Positions 28,918-39,992 of a stretch of 64,000 nt of DNA are shown here, piece after piece; position 1 is the stretch's first letter; every line of letters begins with the position of its first letter. This DNA comes from Pseudomonas abietaniphila (GTDB lineage Bacteria > Pseudomonadota > Gammaproteobacteria > Pseudomonadales > Pseudomonadaceae): positions 310,001 through 374,000 of the forward strand of contig NZ_FNCO01000003.1 of assembly GCF_900100795.1 (NCBI RefSeq), given 5' to 3'. The notes under the pieces were generated by a model that searched no databases, was not told the DNA's origin, and saw only the letters and a list, made by a program, of their open reading frames with translations. The position numbers were made by a program, and so were the translations under genes.

Positions 28918-29025
28918 TGATCGTTCCCACGCTCTGCGTGGTAACGCCTCTCTGGACGCTCTGCGTCCGGTCTGTGACGCGGAGCGTCACGGGCTGCATT
29001 CCCACGCAGAGCGTGGGAACGATCA
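28918..29025. repeat. Inverted repeat, GTTCCCACGCTCTGCGTGG family, between ureB and ureC
   Basis: TGATCGTTCCCACGCTCTGC and its inverse at 29001-29025 frame an internal dyad (ACGCTCTGCGTCC with GACGCGGAGCGT). A closely related copy is at 32604-32711. It is inside the urease operon and ends about 10 bp from the ureB stop, so it may affect mRNA decay. Confidence 0.9.
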
Positions 29026-29035
29026 ATGTCTTGAT

Positions 29036-29901
<866 letters not shown>

Positions 29902-29919
29902 TCAGGGCACACAGGGTGG

Positions 29920-30468
29920 TTAGGCGTTTTTGGCCGCTGGCGCCTGAGACGGCGGGGCCGAGGCGCCCGGTGACAGGTCCAGCTGCATGAACGTCAGGTC
30001 CAGCCAGCGGCCGAATTTGGTACCAACCTGCGGCATGTGTCCGGTGGTGATGAAACCCTGCTTTTCATGCAGGTGGATCGACGCGGCGTTTCCGCTTTCA
30101 ATGGCTGCGACCATCATGTGTTTGTCGCAGGCTCTGGCGCGTTCGATCAGGGCTTTCATCAGCAATGGACCCAGGCCGTTGCCGCGCTGGTCGGCACGCA
30201 CGTACACCGAGTGCTCGACGGTGTGACGGAAGCCCTCGAACGGCCGCCAGTCACCGAACGAGGAGTAGCCCAGCACCTGACCGGCGTCATCGACGACCAC
30301 CAGAATCGGGTACGCCTGCGTCTGGCGCGCGGCGAACCACGCCTGGCGGTTGGCGAGGTCCACGGGTTGTTCGTTCCAGATCGCCGTGGTGTTGAGGACG
30401 GCGTCGTTGTAGATGTCCAGCACGGCAGGCATGTCAGTCAGCAGTGCGTCACGAATCGTATACGTCAT
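29920..30468 (-). CDS. Phosphinothricin/methionine sulfoximine-type N-acetyltransferase
   Basis: This 182-aa GNAT enzyme resembles bar/pat-type acetyltransferases. It has RDALLTDMPAVLDIYNDAVL at the start, then EHSVYVRADQRGNGLGPLLM with the acetyl-CoA motif, and HEKQGFITTGHMPQVGTKFG. P. aeruginosa has a related gene (PA4866) between ureA and ureB that acetylates methionine sulfoximine and sulfone. That position agrees with this one. The ATG at 30468 is preferred; a GTG four codons upstream is possible. Confidence 0.83.
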   Translation of the reverse strand: MTYTIRDALLTDMPAVLDIYNDAVLNTTAIWNEQPVDLANRQAWFAARQTQAYPILVVVDDAGQVLGYSSFGDWRPFEGFRHTVEHSVYVRADQRGNGLGPLLMKALIERARACDKHMMVAAIESGNAASIHLHEKQGFITTGHMPQVGTKFGRWLDLTFMQLDLSPGASAPPSQAPAAKNA

Positions 30469-30495
30469 GTTCGTTTTCACTTGTGCAGTGGTGTT

Positions 30496-30798
30496 TCAGG
30501 CAATCGGCTGATGCACGGTCACCAGTTTGGTGCCATCGGGAAACGTGGCCTCGACCTGGATTTCCGGGATCATTTCGGCAATGCCTTCCATCACCTGTTC
30601 GCGGGTCAACAGCGTGGTGCCGTAATGCATCAGCTCGGCGACAGTCTGCCCATCGCGGGCGCCTTCCAGCAGCGCGGCCGAAATGAACGCCATCGCTTCC
30701 GGGTAGTTGAGCTTCAGACCCCGAGCCAACCGCCGCTCGGCCACCAGGCCTGCGGTGAAGATCAGCATCTTGTCTTTTTCGCGTGGAGTCAGATCCAT
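30496..30798 (-). CDS. ureA: Urease subunit gamma UreA
   Basis: This 100-aa subunit begins [20 protein letters not shown] and has the family's [20 protein letters not shown] and [14 protein letters not shown] segments. The frame is open upstream, but only the ATG at 30798 gives the conserved start and normal size. It is 195 bp after ureD, a gap filled by a REP pair. Confidence 0.96.
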   Translation of the reverse strand: MDLTPREKDKMLIFTAGLVAERRLARGLKLNYPEAMAFISAALLEGARDGQTVAELMHYGTTLLTREQVMEGIAEMIPEIQVEATFPDGTKLVTVHQPIA

Positions 30799-30843
30799 GT
30801 TTTTTTCCGTTTCAAAACCAAATAAATGAAAGCGCCGCGACCT

Positions 30844-30980
30844 CTGTAGGAGCGTGGCTTGTCCCGCGATCGGTTGCGAAGCAATCGTAATTCCTACTGG
30901 CCGGGTATATCTGACACTCCGCGTTGTCTGGGTTTGCTGCCGGTCCCCGGCAGATCGTGGGACAAGCCACACTCCTACAG
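30844..30980. repeat. REP-type inverted pair between ureD and ureA
   Basis: CTGTAGGAGCGTGGCTTGTC and its inverse (GACAAGCCACACTCCTACAG) form the arms, with about 100 bp between them. This copy belongs to a fourth flavour, GTGGCTTGTCCC. It lies inside the operon. Confidence 0.85.
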
Positions 30981-30993
30981 GGGAACGGTGTCG

Positions 30994-31839
30994 CTACGTG
31001 CTCCAAATCCTCGGCGCCACCGCGTCGCGGCCCAACAGGGCAGGGCGCAGCAGCTTCCATAATTCGATCAGCCAGGCTCGCGCGTGCAGGGCTTCATCGG
31101 CCAGGCAGCGGGCGATGATCAGCCCCGGCACCTGGCTCAGGTCGCCTCTTACCGGCGAGTGTTCAGCCAGTGCGCGACAACGCTCCATTAATGCTGCGTC
31201 GATTTCCCCGGTCACGATCAGCGTCGCGAACACCGGTTTACCCCCCAGCCCGACGGGAGAATCCAGCAGACCGTCGTTGCCCCTGATGCGCTGACGTTCG
31301 TGCCACAGCAGCTTGCCGTCACGCCGAATATCCAGATGCGCCTGGAAGTGGCCTTCATCGAAGCGCTCACCGCTGGCCGGGCGACCTAGCGCCACCACAT
31401 CCCAGTAGAACAGACGTGCATCGCCTTCAAGCGCGATACGGGTCGTGAGTTCGGCCTTGGCCTGACTGAAGACAATCGTTTCCTGTGGCAACCATTCCAG
31501 CGTGCCGCCCGCAGCAATCTTCAACTCAAGCTGCTGATACGCAGGGCCCGCCGCGCGATACCACTTGGCGGCGCCGGGGCTGGTCAGTTGCGCCCAGGCA
31601 TCGGGGCCGACGCTGGCATGGATGTCCAGACGATCACCTCCGGCGATGCCGCCCGGCGGGTGAACGATGATGTGCTGGCAGACTTCGGGGCCTTCGGCGT
31701 ACAGGTGTTTCTGCACCCGCAGCGGGCCTTTGTGGCGACGCTGAACAGGGCGTGTGCTGTCGCCGAAACGCCCATAGCCCAGCTCCAGCTCGGCATGCCA
31801 GCTGGGCGTGAACAGGGCGGTGTGGGCAGGAAGATTCAT
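30994..31839 (-). CDS. ureD: Urease accessory protein UreD
   Basis: This 281-aa protein (UreH in other bacteria) forms the UreDFG complex on apo-urease and helps guide nickel to the active site. The family segments [18 protein letters not shown] and YEGD-like [14 protein letters not shown] are present, with [20 protein letters not shown] residues at the C-terminus. It starts 49 bp after the urtE stop, so the urea importer and urease may share a transcript. Confidence 0.93.
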   Translation of the reverse strand: MNLPAHTALFTPSWHAELELGYGRFGDSTRPVQRRHKGPLRVQKHLYAEGPEVCQHIIVHPPGGIAGGDRLDIHASVGPDAWAQLTSPGAAKWYRAAGPAYQQLELKIAAGGTLEWLPQETIVFSQAKAELTTRIALEGDARLFYWDVVALGRPASGERFDEGHFQAHLDIRRDGKLLWHERQRIRGNDGLLDSPVGLGGKPVFATLIVTGEIDAALMERCRALAEHSPVRGDLSQVPGLIIARCLADEALHARAWLIELWKLLRPALLGRDAVAPRIWST

Positions 31840-31888
31840 AGGGCTCGTTATCGTGTTTCGAAGGCGTCTACCTTAGCCGATCGGCGCG

Positions 31889-32587
31889 TCAAATGGTGAC
31901 CAGACCACGCACGCCTTCGGCTTCCATATGCTCACCGCGACCTTGCTGAATGATCTCGCCACGGGACATGACGATGTACTGATCCGCCAGCTCGGCGGCG
32001 AAGTCGTAGAACTGCTCCACCAACAGAATCGCCATGTCGCCACGGGCGGCGAGTTTCTTGATCACCGCACCGATTTCCTTGATCACCGATGGCTGGATGC
32101 CTTCGGTCGGTTCATCGAGGATCAACAGCCGTGGACGGCTCGCCAGTGCGCGACCAATCGCCAGCTGTTGCTGCTGACCACCGGACAGGTCGCCGCCACG
32201 GCGTTGTTTCATCTGCAGCAGCACCGGGAACAGCTCGTAAATGAATGCGGGGACTTCCCTGGCTTCGGAACCGGGGAAACGGGACAGGCCCATCAGCAGG
32301 TTTTCTTCTACCGTCAGGCGCCCGAATATCTCGCGGCCCTGCGGTACGTAAGCAATGCCGGCGTGCACGCGTTGATGGGGCTTGAAGCCGGTGATCGGCT
32401 TGCCCTCCCACTGCACGACGCCTTCTTTGGCGGGCAGCAGGCCCATCAATACCTTGAGCAATGTGGTCTTGCCCACGCCGTTACGGCCCAGCAGACAGGT
32501 GACTTCGCCGATCTTCACGTCGAAGGACAGGCCGCGCAGAATGTGGCTGCCGCCGTAGTATTGGTGAAGCTTTTCTATTTGAAGCAT
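31889..32587 (-). CDS. urtE: Urea ABC transporter, ATPase UrtE
   Basis: This 232-aa ATPase belongs to the LivF group and is the last of the five urea importer genes. It has Walker A GRNGVGKTTL near residue 34, signature LSGGQQQQLAIGRAL, and Walker B LLILDEPTEGIQP. The TEGIQPS variant marks UrtE rather than LivF. A repeat and a 133-bp gap separate it from urtD. Confidence 0.93.
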   Translation of the reverse strand: MLQIEKLHQYYGGSHILRGLSFDVKIGEVTCLLGRNGVGKTTLLKVLMGLLPAKEGVVQWEGKPITGFKPHQRVHAGIAYVPQGREIFGRLTVEENLLMGLSRFPGSEAREVPAFIYELFPVLLQMKQRRGGDLSGGQQQQLAIGRALASRPRLLILDEPTEGIQPSVIKEIGAVIKKLAARGDMAILLVEQFYDFAAELADQYIVMSRGEIIQQGRGEHMEAEGVRGLVTI

Positions 32588-32603
32588 GTTCGAACTCTCC
32601 CGG

Positions 32604-32711
32604 TGATCGTTCCCACGCTCCGCGTGGGAATGCCGCGATGGACGCTCTGCGTCCGCTATGTGACGCAGAGCGTCACGGGATGCATTCCCACGCAGCGCGT
32701 GGGAACGATCA
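32604..32711. repeat. Inverted repeat, GTTCCCACGCTCCGCGTGG family, between urtD and urtE
   Basis: TGATCGTTCCCACGCTCCGC and its inverse (ending at 32711) form the arms, with an internal ACGCTCTGCGTCC dyad. It fills the whole gap between the two ATPase genes. Confidence 0.9.
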
Positions 32712-32720
32712 AAGTCTGCA

Positions 32721-33571
<851 letters not shown>

Positions 33572-33575
<4 letters not shown>

Positions 33576-34651
33576 TGTTCGCCCCTTTTCTTGATCAGGC
33601 CAATCACGCCTTTGGGCAGGTACAGCGTCACTACAATGAACAGCGCGCCGAGGAAGAACAGCCAGTATTCAGGGAAGGCCACGGTGAACCAGCTCTTCAT
33701 GCCGTTGACCAGACCGGCACCCAGCAGCGGGCCGATCAACGTCCCGCGACCACCCAGAGCGACCCAGACAGCGGCTTCGATGGAGTTGGTCGGCGACATT
33801 TCGCTTGGGTTGATGATCCCGACCTGTGGCACGTACAACGCGCCTGCCAGACCGCACAACACAGCGCTCAACACCCAGACGAACAGTTTGAAGCCACGAG
33901 GATCGTAGCCGCAGAACATCAGGCGGTTTTCCGCATCCCGCACGGCGGTCAGCACGCGCCCGAATTTGCTGCGCGCCAGTTTCCAGCCCACATACAGGCT
34001 GCCCACCAGCAACAGCACGGTGAGCAAAAACAGCACGGCGCGAGTGCCTTGCGAGGTGATGCTGAAGCCCAGGATGCTGCGGAAGTTGGTGAAGCCGTTG
34101 TTGCCGCCAAAACCGGTTTCGTTGCGGAAGAACAGCAGCATCCCGGCGAACGTCAGCGCTTGGGTCATGATCGAGAAATACACGCCTTTGATTCGCGAGC
34201 GGAAGGCGAAGAAGCCGAACACCAGCGCGAGCAAGCCCGGCGCCAGAACCACCAGGCACATGGCCCAGAGGAAATGCTCGGTGCCGACCCAGTACCACGG
34301 CAGCTCGGTCCACGACAGGAATGTCATGAAGGCGGGCAGGCTGTCCCCCGACGCCTCACGCATCAGGTACATGCCCATGGCATAACCCCCCAGTGCGAAA
34401 AACAGGCCGTGGCCCAGCGACAACAGGCCTGCGTATCCCCAGACCAGATCCAGCGCCAGTGCGACGATGGCGTAACAGAGAATCTTGCCGACCAGCGTCA
34501 GGGTGTAGGCCGAGACTTGCAGGCTGTTGCTCTCGGGCAACAACGACATGATCGGCAGGGCGATCAACACGGCGAGGATGACCACGCCCACGCAGATCGT
34601 GACTTTGGTGCCAGCGCGTTGCGCGGCGGTAACCATCAGTGGCTGGTTCAT
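33572..34651 (-). CDS. urtC: Urea ABC transporter, permease UrtC
   Basis: This 359-aa LivM-type permease has about ten hydrophobic segments. Family segments include LDLVWGYAGLLSLGHGLFFA near residues 65-85 and the cytoplasmic loop AVRDAENRLMFCGYDPR. It ends KGVIGLIKKRGEQ. Its start touches the urtB stop (1 bp shared), so permeases and UrtD are translationally coupled. Confidence 0.93.
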
Positions 34652-36240
34652 CAGTCGATCACCCGTCCTTTGAGCGCGAACAGACCTTGCGGACGTTTCT
34701 GGATAAACAGAATGATCAGCGCCAGGATCAGAATCTTGCCCAGCACTGCGCCGATTTGCGGTTCGAGAATCTTGTTGGCGATGCCCAGGCCGAAAGCGGC
34801 CATCACGCTGCCTGCCAACTGGCCGACGCCGCCGAGCACCACCACCAGGAATGAGTCGATGATGTAGCTCTGGCCTAGGTCCGGTCCGACGTTACCGATC
34901 TGACTCAACGCCACACCGCCGAGCCCGGCGATGCCCGAACCCAGTCCGAAGGCCATCATGTCGATACGACCGGTCGGCACGCCGCAGCACGCCGCCATGT
35001 TGCGGTTCTGGGTCACGGCCCGCACGTTGAGGCCCAAGCGGGTCTTGTTCAGCAACAACCAGGTCAGCACCACGACGAACAGCGCGAAGCCAATGATGAT
35101 GATCCGGTTGTACGGCAGCACCAGATTGGGCAGCACTTGAATGCCGCCGGACAGCCATTCCGGGTTGGCGACTTCGACGTTCTGCGCACCGAACACCACG
35201 CGAATCAATTGGATCAGCATCAGGCTGATGCCCCAGGTCGCCAGCAGGGTTTCCAGAGGACGGCCGTAGAGGTGACGAATCACCGAGCGTTCCAGCGCCA
35301 TGCCGATACAGGCCGTGACGAAAAACGCGACCGGCAAGGCCACCAGCGGATAAAGCTCGATCGCACCCGGCGCGTAACGCTGGAACATGATCTGCACGAC
35401 GTAGGTCGCGTAGGCGCCGAGCATCAGCATTTCGCCGTGGGCCATGTTGATCACGCCCAGCAACCCGAAGGTGATGGCCAGGCCGAGTGCTGCGAGTAGA
35501 AGGATCGAGCCCAACGAGATGCCGCTGAACACTTGACCGATCACTTCACCGATCATCAGCTTGCGTTTGACCTGAGCCAGGCTGGTTTCAGCAGCCAGGC
35601 GCACGCTGGGGTCGGTTTCCACGTTAGGTTCGAGCAGGTTTTCCAGGCGGGTACGCGCCAGCGGATCACCGGTTTCACCCAGCAGGCGGACGGCGGCCAG
35701 ACGCACCGTCGGGCTGGTGTCGACCAGTTGCAGATTGGCCAGCGCCAGGCTCAAGGCCGAGTGCACGGCATCGTCTTTTTCGTTGGCGACCTGTTGCATC
35801 AGCAATTGCAATTGCGCAGGACGCGCGCTTTTTTGCAGGGTCAGTGCCGCAGCCAGGCGTAGCTTGGGGTCGGCGGCGAGCAATTGATGGCTCGCCAGCG
35901 CAGTTTCCACCAGACCGCGCAGGCGGTTGTTCAGACTAATCGCTTGAGGCTCGTCTGGGTTGGGTGCGTCGGCGAGCGCCGGAGCACTCGGGTCGACGGC
36001 CGTGAAGGCGTCGCCAGTCTGGATGAAGGCGCGGTTGCTGCTGTCAGCGGCCACGCGGCCGTCCTCCAGGGCAATCAGCAAATCAACGCGCGCCGGATCG
36101 GGCTTGGCGGCCCAGGTTTCCAGCAGTTCAGCGCGTTCGGAAGATTCGGCCGCGACAAAGTCGCCGGCATCGCTGGCATGCGCTGCGAAGGGCAGCAACA
36201 GGCTCAGGGCGAGAATGAGGCGGTAGAAAGATCTGGGCAT
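34651..36240 (-). CDS. urtB: Urea ABC transporter, permease UrtB with N-terminal extension
   Basis: This 529-aa protein has a signal peptide (residues 1-22) and about 200 residues of helical, HEAT-like text (for example LRLAAALTLQKSARPAQLQL and TVRLAAVRLLGETGDPLART). The LivH-type permease follows, starting near residue 230 with SLGSILLLAALGLAITFGLL. The extension is usual for proteobacterial UrtB. It would sit in the periplasm and may dock UrtA, which I infer from position. The permease carries the VTQNRNMAACCGV loop. Confidence 0.92.
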   Translation of the reverse strand: MPRSFYRLILALSLLLPFAAHASDAGDFVAAESSERAELLETWAAKPDPARVDLLIALEDGRVAADSSNRAFIQTGDAFTAVDPSAPALADAPNPDEPQAISLNNRLRGLVETALASHQLLAADPKLRLAAALTLQKSARPAQLQLLMQQVANEKDDAVHSALSLALANLQLVDTSPTVRLAAVRLLGETGDPLARTRLENLLEPNVETDPSVRLAAETSLAQVKRKLMIGEVIGQVFSGISLGSILLLAALGLAITFGLLGVINMAHGEMLMLGAYATYVVQIMFQRYAPGAIELYPLVALPVAFFVTACIGMALERSVIRHLYGRPLETLLATWGISLMLIQLIRVVFGAQNVEVANPEWLSGGIQVLPNLVLPYNRIIIIGFALFVVVLTWLLLNKTRLGLNVRAVTQNRNMAACCGVPTGRIDMMAFGLGSGIAGLGGVALSQIGNVGPDLGQSYIIDSFLVVVLGGVGQLAGSVMAAFGLGIANKILEPQIGAVLGKILILALIILFIQKRPQGLFALKGRVID

Positions 36241-36288
36241 ATCGGTGTCCTGAGAGCACCCGCATGACGTAGCGTCGTGCGAGGAACC

Positions 36289-36377
36289 TGTAGGCGCGCG
36301 CTTGCCCGCGATATCGGTGTGTCAGCCAGCATCTACGCCCCAGACAAACCGCAATCGCGGGCAAGCGCGCTCCTACA
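36289..36377. repeat. REP-type inverted pair between urtA and urtB
   Basis: TGTAGGCGCGCGCTTGCCCG and its inverse (CGGGCAAGCGCGCTCCTACA) form the arms. It fills most of the 186-bp gap between the binding-protein gene and the permease gene, and may set apart their mRNA levels. Confidence 0.88.
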
Positions 36378-36426
36378 AGGGAATTGTGTCGGGCCGAAGA
36401 TCAGTGCCGGCCCGACAACGCGTCGC

Positions 36427-37692
36427 TTAGTTACTCTTCACCGCATAGTCAGGCTTCTTGTCGTTGCCTGGGATGAACGGGCTCCAAGGTTGGGCGCGGA
36501 TCGGCTCCTTGGTTTTCCACACGACGTTGAACTGACCGTCTGCCTTGATCTCGCCGATCATGACCGGCTTGTGCAGGTGATGGTTGGTCTTGTCCATTTC
36601 CAGGGTGAAGCCCGACGGCGCGGCGAAGGTCTGGCCGGCCATGGCTTCACGCACTTTATCCACATCGGTCGACTTGGCTTTTTCGGCCGCTTGAGCCCAC
36701 ATGTGGATACCGACGTAGGTGGCTTCCATTGGGTCGTTGGTCACGGCTTTGTCCGCGTTCGGCAGGTTGTGCGCCTTGGCGTAGGCTTTCCAGTCAGCGA
36801 CGAACTTGGTGTTGACCGGGTTCTTCACCGACTCGAAGTAGTTCCAGGCGGCCAGGTTGCCCACCAGCGGCTTGGTGTCGACGCCGCGCAATTCTTCTTC
36901 GCCAACCGAGAACGCCACGACGGGAACGTCGGTGGCTTTCAGGCCCTGGTTACCCAGTTCCTTATAGAACGGCACGTTGGAGTCGCCGTTGACGGTGGAG
37001 ATCACAGCGGTCTTGCCGCCTGCCGAGAACTTTTTGATGTTGGCCACGATGGTTTGGTAGTCGCTATGGCCGAACGGGGTGTAGACCTCTTCGATGTCGC
37101 TGTCCTTCACGCCTTTGGAGTGCAGGAACGAGCGCAGAATCTTGTTGGTGGTGCGTGGGTAGACGTAGTCGGTGCCCAGCAGGAAGAAGCGCTTGGCGCC
37201 GCCGCCGTCTTCGCTCATCAGGTACTCAACCGCAGGAATGGCCTGCTGGTTAGGCGCAGCGCCGGTGTAGAACACGTTCGGCGACATTTCTTCACCTTCG
37301 TACTGCACCGGGTAGAACAGCAGGCTGTTCAGTTCTTCGAACACCGGCAGTACCGACTTGCGCGACACCGAGGTCCAGCAACCGAAGACCACCGCCACTT
37401 TGTCCTGAGTGATCAGCTGACGGGCTTTTTCCGCGAACAGCGGCCAGTTGGACGCCGGGTCAACCACCACGGCCTCCAGCTTCTTGCCGTTGACGCCGCC
37501 TTTGGCGTTGATTTCATCAATGGTCATCAGCGCCATGTCTTTGAGCGAAGTCTCGGAGATGGCCATGGTGCCAGACAAAGAATGCAGAATGCCGACCTTG
37601 ATGGTCTCAGCGGCCTGGACGGTCCAGGTCATACCCATAGCGGCGATCGATGCGGACAAGGTGAACGCTTTAAGCAAACTACGACGCTTCAT
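36427..37692 (-). CDS. urtA: Urea ABC transporter, substrate-binding protein UrtA
   Basis: This 421-aa periplasmic binding protein has a twin-arginine-like signal peptide (MKRRSLLKAFTLSASIAAMG), so Tat export is likely. The mature part starts AETIKVGILHSLSGTMAISE. Family signatures include GCWTSVSRKSVLPVFE and the QYEGEEMSPNVFYTGAAPNQ binding loop. It is first in the urtABCDE order and lies behind a sigma-54-like promoter at 37768-37783. Confidence 0.94.
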   Translation of the reverse strand: MKRRSLLKAFTLSASIAAMGMTWTVQAAETIKVGILHSLSGTMAISETSLKDMALMTIDEINAKGGVNGKKLEAVVVDPASNWPLFAEKARQLITQDKVAVVFGCWTSVSRKSVLPVFEELNSLLFYPVQYEGEEMSPNVFYTGAAPNQQAIPAVEYLMSEDGGGAKRFFLLGTDYVYPRTTNKILRSFLHSKGVKDSDIEEVYTPFGHSDYQTIVANIKKFSAGGKTAVISTVNGDSNVPFYKELGNQGLKATDVPVVAFSVGEEELRGVDTKPLVGNLAAWNYFESVKNPVNTKFVADWKAYAKAHNLPNADKAVTNDPMEATYVGIHMWAQAAEKAKSTDVDKVREAMAGQTFAAPSGFTLEMDKTNHHLHKPVMIGEIKADGQFNVVWKTKEPIRAQPWSPFIPGNDKKPDYAVKSN

Positions 37693-38048
37693 TGGCTAGC
37701 TCCATTCTTCGATTTTTTTAGTAATGACTGCTGTTGGCGGTGCAGAGGTTGAGTCTGCTTAGGCTTTAGCAAAGGCTGGGCCAAGGCGGGAAACGTCGCA
37801 AAATGGAATGAAAACGTCGCGAGGTCAGGCGAAGGTGCGCCAATGTGGGGCCGGGTCGGCGGGATGGTGCGCGGGGTGCGCTGATGTGGTGCGGGGAAGT
37901 TGTCGGGTTCGACAGGTTTTTACAGTGATCTTTAGAAGACGCGCCTGTCGATCATCAGGTGAAAACGAAGGGCGGGGCCTGAAACCGTAAATGAGGAGGA
38001 ATTCATCACTAAACCACCCAAGGAGTTCCAGGCCCCGCAGGACGCAAT
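37693..38048. other. Region between urtA and the PepSY gene, no gene
   Basis: This 356-bp stretch carries the urtA promoter, several GCACC/GGTGC half-sites (37828-37892), and a GC-rich inverted repeat: GCGGGGCCTG (about 37972-37981) with CAGGCCCCGC (38030-38039). The small frames in it have no recognisable protein features. Confidence 0.45.
37768..37783 (-). promoter_or_regulatory. Sigma-54-like promoter for urtA
   Basis: On the minus strand, TGGCCCAGCCTTTGCT fits TGGCACG-N4-TTGCW with the key GG and GC at the right spacing and two mismatches. It ends 75 bp before the urtA ATG. Upstream, GCGC-N7-GTGC at 37878-37892 is a near match to an NtrC site. Confidence 0.55.
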
Positions 38049-39422
38049 CTAAGCTGTTGCTGCGGATTTGGCAAAGCGCGAACGTGCTATCCGATCGAGC
38101 ATCCATACGGCCAGCATCGAAATCCCGACGAGCGGGAAGGCAACGCCGAGCGCGATCATCACCCCTGTTGCGATTTTCCAGCGCGGCAGATCATGGCGCA
38201 GGGGCGGAACACCGAAGCCGTTTTGCGGGCGGCGCTTCCACCAGATGACGATTCCGCTGACCGAACTGAGCAAGACCATGAGGCAGACGAACAGGATCAG
38301 CAGCTGGTTGACCCAGCCAAACATCTTGCCTTCATGCAGCATCACGCCCAGCTCGGTGGCTTTGGACACCGCGCTGTAATCGGTGTATCTCACGTCCGCC
38401 AGCACCTTGCCGTTGTACTGGTCGACATGCAGGGTCGCGTCGTTGCGCGGGTCGTCCGCAAACACGGAAACCGTGAACACGCCATCGGCGGTTTTCGGTG
38501 GCGTGATGCTGTAGCCGGGTTCGATCTTGCGCTCGCTGGCAATGTCGACGACCCGCTGCAGGGTAATCGTCGGGGAGGCCGGTGCGCTGGACATGCCGCC
38601 ATGCTTCATGTGCTCGGCATGGTCGCCGCCGGAAACAGGCATCGGCGTGTTTTCCATCGCCCAGGGCACGGTCTGCACACTGGCACTGTTCAGGTCGCCG
38701 GCTTGCTTTTCAGACTTCGGTACATCGTTCCACATCGCGGCCGGGAAGGTGTTCCAGACATCGGCGTACACCTTGCCCCACATGCCGGTCCAGGTCATGC
38801 CGCTCAGCAGCATGAACAACAGCGCCACCGAACCCCAGAATCCGGTCACGGCGTGCAAATCGCGCCACAGCACCCGACCGCGCGCGGTGATGCGCGGCCA
38901 GAGTACGCCCGCTGGCGAACGACCCCGAGGCCACCACAGGTACACGCCGGACACAACGAGGACAATGCCCCAGCCTGCGGCCATTTCCACCAGCCGATCA
39001 CCGACGGTGCCAATCAGCAGCTCGCCGTGTATCGCACGGGCCATCGCCTGCAAGTTGTTTTTGGCGTCTTGTGTACCGAGCACCTTGCCGCTGTATGGAT
39101 CAATAAACAGGTTCACCTCCCGGCCTTCCTGCTTGATGACGAACTGCGCGCTGCTTTCGGCGTTGGCGGGTGGCAGGTATTTGCTGATCAGCACATGGGG
39201 ATAGGCCTCGAGCACGCGCTGTTGCTGCTCGTCGGCGGAAAGCATGTGATGCGCAGGTTTGACCGTCAGCAGGTCGTGATACATCAGCGAGTCGAGCTGC
39301 GGTTTGAACAGGTAAACCATGCCGGTGAGTGACAGCATGATCATGAATGGCGCAACGAACAGGCCGGCATAGAAATGCCAGCGCCACGCCAGGTTATAGA
39401 ACGACACGTTTGGTTTGGACAT
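38049..39422 (-). CDS. PepSY-associated transmembrane protein
   Basis: This 457-aa inner-membrane protein has four clear membrane segments (near residues 15-40, 140-165, 190-215 and 360-395) plus a C-terminal one. It opens LAWRWHFYAGLFVAPFMIML and has two PepSY segments in the periplasmic loops (NLFIDPYSGKVLGTQ and LHVDQYNGKVLADV). Members near siderophore or copper genes are thought to act as ferric or cupric reductases; here the copper genes upstream suggest copper. The loop has HAEHMKHGGM, a possible metal-binding patch. Confidence 0.82.
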   Translation of the reverse strand: MSKPNVSFYNLAWRWHFYAGLFVAPFMIMLSLTGMVYLFKPQLDSLMYHDLLTVKPAHHMLSADEQQQRVLEAYPHVLISKYLPPANAESSAQFVIKQEGREVNLFIDPYSGKVLGTQDAKNNLQAMARAIHGELLIGTVGDRLVEMAAGWGIVLVVSGVYLWWPRGRSPAGVLWPRITARGRVLWRDLHAVTGFWGSVALLFMLLSGMTWTGMWGKVYADVWNTFPAAMWNDVPKSEKQAGDLNSASVQTVPWAMENTPMPVSGGDHAEHMKHGGMSSAPASPTITLQRVVDIASERKIEPGYSITPPKTADGVFTVSVFADDPRNDATLHVDQYNGKVLADVRYTDYSAVSKATELGVMLHEGKMFGWVNQLLILFVCLMVLLSSVSGIVIWWKRRPQNGFGVPPLRHDLPRWKIATGVMIALGVAFPLVGISMLAVWMLDRIARSRFAKSAATA

Positions 39423-39508
39423 GGTGCAACGCTCCCGTCAGGGATGAACACGGCGCAGCTCGCGGGCGGCTTGAAAGCGGCCCACGGGTACGAAATCTTT
39501 TTTGGGGA

Positions 39509-39964
39509 TCAGGCGACTGACGAGAGCGGCGGAGCGCGACTGCGGGCGTTGGGGAACACACTGCGATGAGCATGCCCTTGTTGCGGGGCTGCGTTGAAGA
39601 AGTCGGCGGGTTTCGGCGGAACAGGCGCGACAACAGCGAGGGTCTGGGTCAACGCCGGGCAGCTGAACAGCAGCGTGCAATAACCGCATTTGGCCCAGAT
39701 CACATGATCGACGCCCGCCGCGTCACCGGTGTTTGCCTGATGCCCGCTGTGATCGTCCGCTGCCATGTTCATCGGCGCGGACATGTCCATGTCGGCCGAC
39801 ATCGACGCGGACATCGGCATGCCCGCGTGATGCTCCATCGGCATCGACTGCGAGATCAGCGGGCCGATGAAAATCATGAGCATGGCGAACAGGCTCAGCC
39901 ATGCACCCGATGTCTTACGGGGTGCAGGCATGGAGCGGGCGCGTATCGCGGACAGGCGGCTCAA
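39509..39964 (-). CDS. DUF2946 protein with Met/His-rich segment
   Basis: This protein is up to 151 aa, with one N-terminal hydrophobic segment (WLSLFAMLMIFIGPLISQ). A Met/His-rich stretch follows (MPMEHHAGMPMSASMSADMD), then the DUF2946 signature KCGYCTLLFSCPAL. DUF2946 proteins are found in copper-responsive clusters of Proteobacteria. The furthest start is a TTG at 39964, and an ATG at 39931 would give 140 residues; the ribosome site does not decide it. The Met-rich segment is a likely Cu(I) site. Confidence 0.78.
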   Translation of the reverse strand: MSRLSAIRARSMPAPRKTSGAWLSLFAMLMIFIGPLISQSMPMEHHAGMPMSASMSADMDMSAPMNMAADDHSGHQANTGDAAGVDHVIWAKCGYCTLLFSCPALTQTLAVVAPVPPKPADFFNAAPQQGHAHRSVFPNARSRAPPLSSVA

Positions 39965-39992
39965 TGGGATTCAGCTTCGACGGTCAGGAGTG

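Noticed and set aside
37825..38106. A 93-aa minus-strand ORF between PepSY and urtA
   Set aside because: It overlaps the end of the PepSY gene and the GC-rich inverted repeat and has no family feature.
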